Source: Branchiostoma belcheri
Lineage: Eukaryota; Chordata; Leptocardii; Amphioxiformes; Branchiostomatidae
Assembly (NCBI RefSeq): GCF_001625305.1
Contig: NW_017802380.1
Location: forward strand, 936,987-1,000,986
Direction of reading: 5' to 3'
DNA length: 64,000 nucleotides
The stretch's first letter is position 1, and the number at the start of each line of letters is the position of its first letter. The notes beneath the pieces were generated by a model. The model was not told where the DNA came from, ran no database searches, and saw only the letters and a list, made by a program, of their open reading frames with translations. Below are positions 42,201 to 54,200 of the stretch, piece after piece. The translations under genes were made by a program, and so were the position numbers.

Positions 42201-44759
42201 TTTACACAGAAGTTGCAATGAACATTCCGCTCAACAGCATTACAATGCAAAAGGTATAAAATACATGCAGAAGCTTCAACCATCATAGCTTGTTATGCAA
42301 GTGTAGGGTGGAAATTCATTTTTGATGTAGTTAAATTTTCATATAAGGGTAGGTGAGCAACTTACCTCCATTCATAAGACATAAACTCTTGATCTTCAGG
42401 TATCGTGCACCTTTACTGGAGGACTTCTGACGATAAAGAAACCTACAGAGACAAAAAAATGCATCACAAAGCAATAAAAGACGCACACTCTAGGACAATC
42501 CAACTAGTTCAAATTACCATAATGATTATCAGGGACATGTGAATTTGCTGTTGCTTGCTCCCACTGTTGCGATTGATATTTAAAGCAAAATTATGTTAAA
42601 TCCAAAAGGCTTGTCAGGAAGAAAACATTAGGTTGGGCAATAAACCCTTAGTTTTAAACAGTACTAGAGAGTTTTATAATTGAGTAAGCAAAAGATAGAC
42701 CAGATTCAGAGTGACACAGGGCTTACCCTAAGGGAAGCAGAGGCTATTGCCCTTGATAGAGCTGGCTGGAGGAACCTGACAGAGGGGAGCAAGGGGCCAG
42801 TACCAGGCCTGTGCATATAGGCAGGTAGGCAGAATCAAAAAATAATGCCTTCTACCTTCTGAGCAGTTCCTGTGCTACAGTGTCCCCCAGGTCATGTGAT
42901 AAGATGTGCACTTCTTCCACTTCCAGCTTCTTCAGTAACTTCTCTGTGATGGAGGCCTGCTCCGACACTGTGTAGTTGTGGCCATACTGGGGTTACAAAT
43001 CATAGCATAGTAGTTATTAAGTTGACAGGTTGTGAGAAAGTGAAAATGATCTCAAAGCATGCAGTTCTGCTCACTGAACAGCTTATCTTCAAATTACAGA
43101 GATGACAGACACTATGTAAACTTTTTGTATGTAGTATGTATAGGAAGGGCAGGATAGCAGGCAAGCATTCTCCCAGTATAAGATACACAGTTCAAAGCTT
43201 AGCTAAGTATCAGTTTGACTTAGCTAAGTAACAGTTAAGTAAGTAAGTTTTTTGGTTTATTTGTACTAACCAGGTTGTCACTGAAGCCCAGGCTGATAAC
43301 AACACTGGACTAAACTACTAAGTACTAGTAAGTAAATTTGTTTGTTTGTTTGTACTTACCGGTTTGTCACTAAAGCCAAGGCCGAGCATGTCCGACGCAA
43401 TGACACGACCAAACCTCCCATTCAGCCCCTCCCACACCTGAGGGGTGAAGTCAAATGGTGACATGAACAACCTGCAAGAACTGGGGCAATGGCCAAGTGA
43501 TTATAGAGTGTTAGACTCGCATTCAGTATCTGGTTAGCTCAATCCCCAGCCAAGTCATACCAAAGACTTAGAAATGGTACATGCTTTCTTTGCTTAGCAC
43601 TCTTGCTTGGAAAAAAATGAGAGTTGAACACATACAACTACCAGTGAACTAGGCCCCTGTTATATCCTATATCTGGTGCAGGAAGAAGTTTGACTAACAA
43701 TACAAAAAGATTTAGAGGGATAGAACAAGTGTCATTGCCAAACAACAAGGACAGGTTCAAAATCAGCCTGAAAGTCCAATCAGCACCAAGGACAGCTCCA
43801 GCAACTAGTCTCATTTGCCAATCAAATCCAAGGACAGGTTCAAAATCAGTCTGATAAGCCAATCAGCACCAAGGACAGGTCCAGAAACTAGACTCATTGG
43901 CCAATCAACTCCAAGAACAGGTTCTGAAACTGGTCCCACTGGCCAATCAGCACCAAGGACATGTACAGCCACTGTTGGTAATGTTACCTTGGCAAAGTCG
44001 TAGCTGGCAGTAGGGAAGCCGTGGACACAGAGAAGAACGTCCTGTGGTCTCCCTGTTCCATTCACATCTGAGGGAGGGATATGTAATGTTACATATACAT
44101 ATCAGATACATGTTGATGGGTATCAAACTTCTGGCTTTTTGTATGGATAACTACTTGTAATATTTTGTGCTACACACTAAATGTAAATTTAAGACATCTA
44201 TGCAGCAACATCCCCAAGAACATTGTACTTGTACACTGTACCTGCATATCTAAATTTTACATACCTGGGGTGGGGTACCGGTGTACTATACTAAAGGTCT
44301 CTCAAACAAGTCAAAGATAAACATACTGTGTTTTACTCTACGAGCAGAGGTTGGGCTTTGGCTTATTTTTGGCGTGTGTTTAGGCTTTTTATCAGGCTTT
44401 CTTTTTCCCACTGGTATCTTTTTTTTACAACAACCCAATGTTGGCATAAAAAGATACCAGTTACAGATACAAACTGCTTGGAGAATATGTAACGTTTTCT
44501 GAAACCTTTCTGACACGCACCCAGGGGTCAATGACCTACCGGTCAATGAGGGACAACAATTTCTTTGGAAGTTCTAACTTCATGACTTGCTCTCACCTTG
44601 GTAGAAAATCTTGAAGTCTCCATGTGAGAAAAATCTGCCGGTGCGTCTCCACTCCGTGAGCTCGAAGGAGAAGGGAGGGACGGGGTAGTTCAGGTAGGCC
44701 CACACCATGATGGCTGTGAACACACTCAGCAGGAACTTCGTCTTCCCGCGAAGGGCCAT
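39267..44759 (-). CDS. mest: MEST-like alpha/beta hydrolase, copy B (11 coding exons)
   Basis: Coding exons, 5' to 3': 44759-44597, 44067-43988, 43437-43360, 42986-42856, 42442-42366, 41794-41754, 41505-41441, 40978-40877, 40527-40451, 39835-39775, 39420-39267. All are GT-AG with matching phases, giving 342 residues. Landmarks sit at the same residues as in copy A: membrane anchor (FLLSVFTAIMVWAY), HGFP 70-73, nucleophile elbow SHDLGD with Asp139, acid Asp280 (YGPADPVN) and His309 (GHYPHWEDP). Every homologous exon has the same length as in copy A (163, 80, 78, 131+77, 41, 65, 102, 77, 61, 154), although the sequences differ widely. The ATG is 2 nt after a CCCCAG acceptor, so a leader exon exists upstream, possibly ending at a GTAGGA donor near 45174. 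Copy B has an intron between 42442 and 42856 that copy A lacks. Confidence 0.94.
39920..40190 (+). mobile_element. tRNA-derived SINE family B, copy 3
   Basis: TGGGAGTTCGAATCCCGGCT, GTCGCTCACCCGACATGCAT, GAGCTAGGGGAATTTCCCCG, GAACCTGTAAATACTGTACA and CTGGTTCGAGATCAC, antisense in a MEST-B intron. The A-box part is degraded. Confidence 0.88.
43236..43300 (-). pseudogene. Relic duplicate of MEST-B exon 3 end and donor
   Basis: TTTGTACTAACCAGGTTGTCACTGAAGCCCAGG parallels the true exon end and donor at 43348-43383 (TTGTACTTACCGGTTTGTCACTAAAGCCAAGG). In transcript sense it is the tail of exon 3 plus a GTTAGT donor, located downstream of the real donor and without an acceptor. Confidence 0.8.
43485..43670 (+). 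mobile_element. tRNA-derived SINE family E, copy 1
   Basis: Head GGCCAAGTGATTATAGAGTG and B-box-like GCTCAATCCCCAGCC, then AGTCATACCAAAGACTTAGA, AATGGTACATGCTTTCTTTG and ACTAGGCCCCTG. The inverse copy is at 59590-59785. Antisense in a MEST-B intron. Confidence 0.75.
43748..43965. repeat. CCAATCAG minisatellite in a MEST-B intron
   Basis: About five or six imperfect units of 30-45 bp share GCCAATCA(G/A)(C/A)(A/T)CCAAGGACAGGTTC. Spacing alternates between shorter and longer units. Each unit contains a CCAAT-box-like core. It lies just downstream, in transcript sense, of exon 2. Confidence 0.85.
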
Positions 44760-46474
44760 GGCTGGGGAAGTTAGGAAGAGGTTATATCGACCATCACAAG
44801 TTATAGAAATGTTGTAACACAAAAGTTTGCTTTCAATAGCTCATAAACTGTAAATTTGTGGAACTGTTTACAAAATATTATGTTTACATTCGCAGAAGGA
44901 AAACCTATTGTTTTTGCTCAGTTTCTTCTTCTCGCTAATACTAGTACTATAATAATGTACATGTAAGTTATATCGTGGCAAGCACTTCCAGTAGTATATG
45001 AATGTGTTTGAGTAAGAGTTAACATTCTGAATTTGCTTTGTAAATGTTACCTTTCTAGTTTTTAGTCTGATCAAAGTCTGATTCAGTAACTTTTCAAAGG
45101 CTGCAAATTTCTTTCTGGCATATAACAACGTTAACAGGTAGTTAGAAAAGTATTCATAATATTCCTACCTTTTCTGACAATAAGCAGTGGCTGGTTTTAC
45201 ACGAAAAACGTCGACTGTGTGTTCTGTAGCTTAGTACATAGAAGTTATAAGTCCATAAACACCTTCCCTACTGCACACATGTGTCACAGTTTCAAATGGC
45301 CACTTGGGTCAAAGTTTAGTGGACTGTTCCATTCAGTGCGGGTTGGATATAGATGCAACGCTTGCATTGACAGAAAAGTTATATGCTGTAATTCACACTA
45401 TTGTGTCATTAAATTTTCGTATAAATGTAGACACACAAAGATATGTCTATATTTATTTTGTGCGAATGAAAGAAAGACAAAATGCATTTCTCATGTCACT
45501 GTCTATAATCCAAGAACCCCCTTTAAACAGTGGTCGCACCCAATATGTGGGGTCTCGCAACCCGGAAGCTCAAAAAGTTGCAGGACCGATCTTTGACAAT
45601 GGACAAGTTCCATTGCTAAGGAATTCTAAGTGTTGGTAAGTATTGTAAGGGTAGAAGCATCGTCCCTTTGTTCTGTCGACATTGTTGTTACTGTTGACTC
45701 CGTATCTTTGCAACCAGGGACTTGGAAACGACATAAATTGCAAAATATTTGTCGGAATTTTTTGGAAGGGGGTGGGGGGCAGAATGATAGGTATGGCTAT
45801 TTCGTGGACTCTTAATAACTATAAAAATCATTAGAAGTTAAAGTATTGCTTATTCATTAGTTCAAAGCATTCGTGGTTAAAGCCTATGCTGTATAATAAC
45901 TTTAATAGAATAGCTGGATTGTTCCACAGCAAATTATAGTGGCCACGTCATAATAAGTACGTTCCAGAACGTCTGTAGACTCTCCCCATGGTAACGTTGA
46001 TGAATACAGAACCACGAAGGACTCCCAGTGTAGATTTTGCTCGCTTTGTTAGGAGGACAATAGCCATTTCATTCCTGTTCATCTGAGAAACTTCTTCAAA
46101 CTCTGGGCCAACATGGAGTTAGTATTATAATTATACCCTCACAGGGGCTTTTTTACATTAACCTTTACTTGGATTTGTTTGTTTCCTAGCACATTTTCTG
46201 TACAAAATTTATGCAACTTAAGCCCCCAGATGTTTGCGATATCCACAGAGTGCAAACTGTTAGCGTTGATACTCATCAGATGCTTGTCTAGATAGAGCCA
46301 GCACTAGTGCTTGAATTGTCGCTGTTACATGTGTGTTCCCTATATGTCCCTACCACATTGTGTGTTTTTCACGTCCACATACTTGTTGTATATCTGTTGT
46401 TGTACTAAGTTAGACTTAGGTATAAGCTTGCAAACAACTTTCATTTGATGTTGAAGGCATGTTTTTTGTCACAG
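44760..46474. promoter_or_regulatory. Divergent interval between MEST-B (-) and the BTB zinc-finger gene (+)
   Basis: It must contain both 5' leaders. On the minus strand GTCAGAAAAG|GTAGGA near 45174 is a candidate donor for the MEST-B leader exon. On the plus strand TTTTTTGTCACAG ends at 46474, acceptor for the first coding exon of the zinc-finger gene. ORFs at 45219-45815 are not supported. Confidence 0.45.
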
Positions 46475-46496
46475 GTATGTCTACCTGAACAGTAAG

Positions 46497-49387
46497 ATGA
46501 GCAACATGTCCGAGACCTTCATCCACTACTATCCCAACCAGTACAAGGCTCTGGTGCGAGGTCTGGACAACCAACGCAGACAGGGCCTCATGTGCGACGT
46601 CGTCATCAAAGTACAGGGGACGGAGTTCAAAGCCCACAGCGCCGTCCTGGCCGCTTCTAGCGACTATTTCAACAGTGCTGTACCGTCTTTCCCGCTGGGA
46701 AGCCACTTGAAGACTGTGAACCTCCCCAACGTCACCCCGGAGGGATTCGAGCAGGTCCTAGACTTTGTCTACACGGCGAGCCTGCGGCTGTCAGCTGCGA
46801 ATGTCCTGGATGTTCTGTCGGCTGCCAGCTACGTTCACATGCACGAGGTGGTCCGGATCTGCACCGACTTCGTCAAGACGAAGTTTGAGATGAGACCCAA
46901 GGAATCGCCGCAGGGCTCCAGCGAAGCATCTCCCTCGAGAACTAACCTTCCTTTAGAGACTATAGTGAACACGCTGTCGTCAACAGCCAGTGCAGCTAGT
47001 AGGAGATCTAGAACTCCCCCCGCTTGTGCCTCCAGCACTTCCAGCGGTGATGCCAGACCCGTGGTACACAGTAGCCCACTGTCTATACTGAATGCCAGCC
47101 CACAGAGCAGCACTCCTGCTGTGGAACACACCTCAGCCAGTCGTCTGGACATGGCCCTGAGGAGGGACACTCCGTCACAGGGAAGTAACCCTGAGTTGGG
47201 TCACCAAGATCGCCTGGAGAGTCCAAGCACATCACAGGCCATCAACTTTCAGGTGTGATTTTGATTCTATTTGATTTATTTTGACGTGATAAATCTTGCC
47301 AAATCATGCCAAAAGGATAATTTCATGTGGATTAAGCTGGTCTGTTACACCAAAGGGCGGTTATACCGGCTATATACCGATGCAGATACATGGACAGTCT
47401 CAAAGTAAGCAACGTAATGTAAAGTAGTAAAGAACATACAACTACTGTCTGATCAACTATAATGAAAAAATATATATAACAAATATTTAAAGTATAAGGC
47501 ACAACAGTTACTACATACATGTAGTAAAGGTCTGAGTTACAAACACTGAGTGGAAAAAAAGACAGTCTAAGTTAAGAATCTTACATGTATACTTGCAGGA
47601 ATTGAATAAGAAATGATGAGCCTTATTGATTTTACAGGTGAAGACTGAGCCCCCTGATGTGTACGAAGCAGTTTCCGTGACCTGTGTACAGCAGGCAACG
47701 ACCGACAGTCAGCAGCACAGCATCCAACAGAGCCACCCCGACATGAGTTCTAGTGTTGAGAGCAGTTCGAGTATGCGTAGAGCAGGGCTGAACGTCCCGG
47801 CTATAGAGACTGGACCCGCGGGGGACCTGGCTGCTGTCAGTTCCATCGTGCATAACGTCTTCGCTTCTCAAGGGACGCCCAACCGTCTGATTCTCGGCGG
47901 TGGGATGGAACTGGACACCTCCACTCCTGTCGAGGAGACAACAACAACACACACGGGGAGGGGCGGAGAGCGGCTTTCGCCAAACCGCTCTAGCAATGTT
48001 GGTGGAAACAACGACGACAACAACGACCCAGGCTCAGACGCAGTGATGACATGGAAGGTAAATGAATGAATGAATGAATGAATGAATGGATGGATGGATG
48101 GATGGATGGATGGATGGATGAATGAATGAATGAATGAATGAATGAATGAATGAATGAATGAATGAATGAATGAATGAATGAATGAATGAATGAATGAATG
48201 AACGAACGAATGAATAAGGGTACAGGGATAACAAAATCAAACCGTAAAGTGCACACAAAAAGGAATAGGTAATGACGTTAGACAAGTGTCTTCATCTCTT
48301 TCCCCAAGGTTGGTTAATAAAGGTAGCAAGTTCAGGTACCCCCTCATTGAAAAGCCACTTAATTCTATTGTTGAAGGTTGTGAACCCGGATGACCCCATG
48401 CACATGTGGTACGAGTGCGGGATCTGCCGCAAGCCGTTCCGCGACTTGGAGAGGCTCCAGAAGCACGAGAAGCTTCACGCCCCCGGAGGGCCCAAGAACC
48501 ACCAGCGGCCCTACAAGTGCCCGATGTGCCACGCCTTCTTCACCACCAGGTCCACCCTGGAGACGCACTGGAGACGCCACAGCGGGGAGAGGCCATTCAA
48601 GTGCAAAGTGAGACTGTCAACTGTAAAAACTCACATAGCTGCTGTAAAAACACTTGTCAGGGGTAGCTATGCTATAGGAATTTGGCTTTTCATAAGTTGA
48701 AATGCACTCATTGTATGCTTCTGGTACCTTGCTGAGTGACTTTGTGCCACAGTAAGCTAATATAAAGAAAGATCATAATGTATCAGCATTTCAAAGGCAT
48801 TTTGTATGAAAATACTATACAATGTCACATTTACATGTAGTTGTAGATTTCTGTAGGATATGCTAGTGCAATTTGGCAAGCTAATCACTATTCATAGTGT
48901 ATAGAGTAAATAGTGTAGATAGATTATTTATGTAACTTACATATAGTAGACATCCAGGTAATAAGATATGCCAGAAAACAGTTACTCAAGCAACTGGATA
49001 TGATTTTGGTTATAATTATGATTTTCCAAAATCATATCCAGTTGCTTGAGCAACTGTTTTTTGGCGTATCTTAGTACTACTGTTTACCAACTTGCTATAC
49101 ATTGTAATTTGTATTCGTTACAATTGTTGTGCAATACCGGTAAAGTTGGTTGTTGATAATCAATCAATCAATCAATCAAATCAAATCTTTATCCCCAGAC
49201 CTGCAGTGCGAGCTTCACGCAGCGATCCAACCTGAAGCGGCACATCCGCGTGCACACGGGCGAGAAGCCGTATCAATGTCAGGTTTGTGGGGTCCGCTTC
49301 ACCCAGAGTAACAGCCTGAAGGCCCACTACGGCTTCAAACACTTCCAGGGCAGCCCAGGGATGGATGGGAACCCAGGGGCTACGTAG
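46497..49387 (+). CDS. BTB/POZ and C2H2 zinc-finger transcription factor (4 coding exons)
   Basis: Exons 46497-47252, 47638-48057, 48377-48607 and 49199-49387, all phase 0 with GT-AG ends, give 531 residues. The BTB domain fills about residues 12-125 ([20 protein letters not shown], then [20 protein letters not shown]). A Ser/Thr-rich linker follows, including a VKTEPPD segment at the start of exon 2, a consensus SUMO-acceptor context. Four C2H2 fingers occupy about 406-426, 440-460, 468-488 and 496-517, joined by SGERPF and TGEKPY linkers; finger 3 is split by the last intron. The last finger has an H-x4-H ending. This is the ZBTB class of sequence-specific nuclear regulators. The particular orthologue is not recognised. 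Polyadenylation may use ATTAAA at 49468. Confidence 0.93.
47337..47395 (+). repeat. Dispersed repeat family S fragment
   Basis: TTACACCAAAGGGCGGTTATACCGGCTATA with a following CAGATACA. It lies in an intron of the zinc-finger gene. Confidence 0.65.
48059..48220. repeat. (GAAT)n/(GGAT)n microsatellite beginning at a splice donor
   Basis: The array begins immediately at the intron 2 donor of the zinc-finger gene (AAG|GTAAATGAATGAATG). GAAT tetramers switch to GGAT for about seven units (48087-48118), then return to GAAT to about 48214. Ile/His/Ser ORFs here are repeat artefacts. Confidence 0.95.
48966..49071. repeat. Foldback family F, compact hairpin copy
   Basis: ATATGCCAGAAAACAGTTACTCAAGC... 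and its inverse GCTTGAGCAACTGTTTTTTGGCGTAT surround TTATAATTATGATT. The arms are about 45 bp. Intron 3 of the zinc-finger gene. Confidence 0.88.
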
Positions 49388-50075
49388 ATGTGCCAACAGT
49401 TTATTCATACATACACATACATACTTCTATTTATTGTTTGCTTAAGGCACATGGCCTATATCATGACATTAAAAAAAAAACATACAAGAAATAACTGCAA
49501 ATACATGTACATATAAAACACAATAGTAACTAAAACAATAGATACCTGAGGCTGACTAGCAACAGTACAAGGTTGATGTACAATATAATGGAGGCAGAAA
49601 TTACTGAGTGTGAAATCTGTTTTACAATGCAATTGTTCAAGATAAGAATACAGTGTATCATCAAGATATATTACAAAATGGTGCTGGTTTATTAGATACA
49701 CAGAAACCTTTTCTTTGCATATTTGCCAAGTATCATTGTGCAATGTAACGTTACACACATGCATGTCAGTTGTGACTATATTGGCAATACTTCTGAATAA
49801 CTGTAATGGTGTGAAAATTCTATTTGCATAAACATGAATATACCTCACAACAAATTTGTGGTTGACTTTTCTAAATTGCAGAAAAGTTTTGCTTTTTGGA
49901 GCCAACATATACATGTAGCTTGTTTTTGTTTTAACATTTAGTCTGGAGATAACTGCAACACTTTTAATACATAATATCAAATTTGTATGACCACAAATGT
50001 ACAAGATTTTTTGTCATTTGTCTGCTTACAACTATGTCTATAAGTTAACAAGAATTAGACTCTGAGGATGCATTC
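49388..50075. terminator. Convergent 3' ends of the zinc-finger and Ig-domain genes
   Basis: ATTAAA at about 49468 followed by an A-run suits the plus-strand gene. On the minus strand AATAAA at about 50091-50096 suits the Ig gene, implying a 3' UTR of about 1.15 kb from 51238. No gene lies between; the 182-codon minus ORF at 49456-50004 has no motif. Confidence 0.5.
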
Positions 50076-51013
50076 CAAGTAAACCACACCTTTATTATTT
50101 TCTCAATAGAACACAAAGTACAAAAATAGAAGATCTCACTGCAAAATATACAAATCTTTGTTTAAAAACACAGCAACAAGTCTGTTAAGGACAGCACTCA
50201 GTAAATCAAAATGCGATATGAAACATGAGCACAAGTCTAAATGTACTACATGTATGTTACATTTCTGTAGTTACATGTATGTGTGTTATCTTTAAATTTA
50301 TTAGTAGTTTACAAATGGATCCAACATTTACAAATCAAAACTTTGAACAGTTATGATACACAAAATCATTTCAGATACCAAATGTTATTTCCATCCCACA
50401 AAATGCAAACAGTCACACTGTATGGTAACTTATATCACAGAATACTCCATCAAGAAATGAAACAGTAAGTAAAATACAATCTTCCTTACAACCAACACTG
50501 CAATCAACTGTATAAAGTAACCAGCTTTTACTAAACATAGGCAAGAAGTGACCCTCATTCCTTAAAAAGAAGTAATCATGTCTAGAAGATAGTATCGACA
50601 TGCGTAACTACTGGTAATGCTTTGTCTATTATACTTTCTTCTGATGCTACATGTATAAACTCTCTGCAACACACATTTTCAGGCAAAAAAAGTCTAATTT
50701 TGAATGGCTTCAATGTATATCTCTACATAACCAAATTCAGTAATCCTGTAGTCATTTCAGTGTATAATACAATATAGACAGAAACCAACTGTCCAAATTT
50801 GTAGTTCAATCAATATGAATTAGATAGTCACAGTTCTGAAATACTGCTATACATTGTATAATTATGTTCAGTGACCCTGCAGTCATTTCTGTGTATGTTA
50901 CAGTATTGGTAACCAGATTTTTAGTGGGATGGTGTATGTAGTAGAGAAGATTCATTCCTCAACCCAACCAACATCTATCACACTGAGGACCCATGCATTC
51001 ATGTAAATGTATC

Positions 51014-51125
51014 TGTATAGCCGGCATAACCAGCGTTTGGCATAACACACCAGCTTTACAGCTGGCAGCTGGCTACATTACACCGAACAGCTTGTTACAA
51101 CTAAAACTTGAACATCTAACTCTGA
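51014..51125 (-). repeat. Dispersed repeat family S, inverted copy
   Basis: TGTATCTGTATAGCCGGCAT, then CATAACACACCAGCTTTACA and GGCTACATTACACCGAACAG, the inverse of the 1984-2075 core. It lies in the 3' UTR of the Ig-domain gene. Confidence 0.8.
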
Positions 51126-51238
51126 ACAGTGTTTAAGCTATTTAATGACAATGCCCCTACTGAAATGTAGAACGACTGAAGGATGCTGGTGTGCTAGATG
51201 TTAGCTTTAGAAATGAATTCACTCTACTATATACAGGT

Positions 51239-54200
51239 TTATAGAGGGATGGTGTCAGAGTTGGCCTCGTTGTTGAGCTGGGATTTCTCCAGAAAGCGGA
51301 GCTGCCACACCTTGTCTGCGTACAGCTCAAACCTGGCTCTGCCCATCAGGTTCACCAGCTGGTTCTACAAGAGAGGGGAAAGTATGTTACTTTCAACACA
51401 TGGTGTAACAATTCTGTGAATAGTTTCATCAGGTTGGTACATGTAAGTCACTCAGTAAAGACGCTCTTTTTTACACAACAAAGTGTTTTATTCACAGCCA
51501 TCGTTTCTGTGATTGTGTGTCACCTTCCTCAGGGCAATTCTGACTGGTTCACATTGCACTGCAGCACAGGTGTCGCTTGCCCTGAGGAAGGTGATAGACT
51601 GTAACCAAAACGTGGGCTGTGAATAAAACACTTGGTTGTGTAAAAAAAGAGTGTCTTTACTCGTAGTGTAACAATACAATATCAAGAAATATGGAAGAAA
51701 TGCACTTTTTTAAGTTTCTTAGAAAAGAAGCCTCATGTACATGTTACTACCAACACAGATTAACTTTCATGACAATGTAACATATGGATATTTCACTGCC
51801 ATATGACTCTATTTTTGATGCTTAGTTAATACTTATCAATCAAAAATAGCAATTGGAAGTTACTCTTACATGTACCTCTAGATCCTCCCCTGAGTCGATG
51901 ATGGAGTAGGCTTTCATCAGCATCTCAATCCCAAGGCCCTTGATACACTGTCTGCGGGACAAGAAAGGGTCGTCAAAAAGTTACCAACCATTGCAAGTTT
52001 TAATGGAAGAAGACAATGGGTTAAACAGTTGCTCAATTGTTGAAAACTAACTAAATTTAAAGTCCAAAAGGTACAAAGAAACGCATCTATTATTATTAGA
52101 TATTTAAGGGTCAATCCATAAAATACTTCATACCTTTTGAGCTGTGTGATTGTTGTGAGCAACCCTGAAGTACTGGATGTTTGGGCTGAAAGAGTGAAAC
52201 AGGATAATATTAACTTGAAGATACTTCAACCTAAAAAAACAATGCTAAGAGGCCTCTTATCTTATATCACTGGTGCATCTGACATGTAGAGGGTAAAGAA
52301 GAACCAAAACAAACAATCATTGTGACTGTAGAATTACATGTATAAGCATACCTGTCTTGTGCAAGATTAGTCAATATACGTTGCGATACATCCTTGTGCC
52401 GCATGTCAGGTAAAGGGACAGAAATTAGAGAAAAAGCACACATAAAGCAATCAAACACTATCTTGTCAAAAAGTAATTCATTAGGACTTCAGTTACGTAA
52501 CCCACTTGCTGTGATATTTTGACGCGAACCTCTTTTTTCTCAAGACTCAAGAATTGTTTATTATGGGTTCACCACACCACGAAGTGGTGTGGTGAAACCA
52601 TATTGCTTTTTCTGATGTTTCTTCTTCTTCTTCTTCTTCTTCTTCTTCTCCTGCCATTTTTTAAATGGATTCAGCTTCTTCATTTTAGGGCCCAAGGTCC
52701 TGAAATTTGGTATGGAGGTACAGTGGGCAAATACCCCTAGGTGTTTTTTGAATTATTGTGATACAGGCTTTTAGAATGGTTTTATTTGAGTTTTTTGGCT
52801 GTGTTATAGCATGTATTACTGTGTTAGTGTGCCTTGTTTACCACGTTTGGGCATGAGTCATCACAATGGAATGCAGGGCATCAACCAATAGGCATGCAGC
52901 TTTCCTCTATACTTCTTGCTGATTGGCTGTTGGGATTTAACTTGATTAACACCTGCACAGAAGCATTTCCATACTGACAGTATGTATGTCTGTATTCAAG
53001 TGTTTTGGTAGGTATGTCAAGCTTTCCTGCTCCAGCATTGGAATGCCGGGCATGGACGTTTTTTTTTATTTTGAAAATCAACAGTTTGCATTATGCAATT
53101 AAAAATCCTAACCAATAAAGTAGGGAATAGCTATCCAACTGTTGTTTTAGTTGTATTTTACTTCATATTATAGTTATATCAATGTAAATCATTGTTTTCC
53201 CTTGTGTTTCTCATTCTTTCCCTGCCATGTCGTAAAATGTGGTGAACCCATCGCTGTATTTGCTCCAAAGCAAATATTGGCCTTTCTAGTTGATCTTTGA
53301 GTCACTGAAGTGCGAATCAATGTACATTGTACATGTACATTTCTTCAAAAGAACTCAAGCATATACACTATTGCACATCATAAAGTTAAAATACAGAAAC
53401 ATGAAGAAGGATGCATAAAACATGATATTGCACTTAGCATTAGCTTCACCATAACTCTTTCCTCATGACCTCAATAAAAAGCTGCCAGCAGGCCAATTTG
53501 AGTTTTTAATGACTAAACAAAGTCTCAAACAAACAAACAAACAAACAAACACGAGTAAACATACTGCTATCATATCCTGAGTCCTCTCGGAAGGCATTAA
53601 CAGGTCCGTGGCAGACACTGTGGCAGCAACCACAGTGTCTAGCTTCACCACAACTCTTCCCTTATGACCTAAAAAAAAAAGCTACCAGCAGGCCGATTTA
53701 AGTTTTTCATGAATAAACAAAGGCTTAAACAAACAAACAAACGCGAGTAAACATACTGCTATCATATCCTGAGTCCTCTCTGAATGCGTTAACAGGTCCG
53801 TTGGCAGCAACCACGGTGTCCGGTGTGGAGTCAGACGCCCCAGAACTCTCACTACTGCTGTCACTACTGGAGTCCTCGTCACGGCAGTTCTGCATGGTCT
53901 CCTCCTTCTTCTCCTTCCTCATCAAGGCTTGCTGATATTTCACGTAGGAATCTCTCTGGTGGAGTGAGGAATGGTCAATGTAAAATCTGTATAACTATGC
54001 AATTAACTACAGACAGAAACTTCTGGTAGCTGTATAACTTGAATCTTAGAGCTTGAACCTTAATTCCTTGAAAATGTCATTCTCTTAATGATAGATGTTG
54101 AAATATCTTTTAATAGAAAATACAAAGATGGAATACATTCATATAATGGAAGATGTTACAAATGAAAGCATTTGATGAATGAGCTTGAAATGTGTAATAA

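Noticed and set aside
47990..48285. Ile/His/Ser-repeat ORFs on the minus strand
   Set aside because: They translate the GAAT/GGAT tetranucleotide array in an intron of the zinc-finger gene.
49456..50004. 182-codon minus-strand ORF
   Set aside because: AT-rich, no motif, lies in the convergent 3' UTR interval; composition explains its length.
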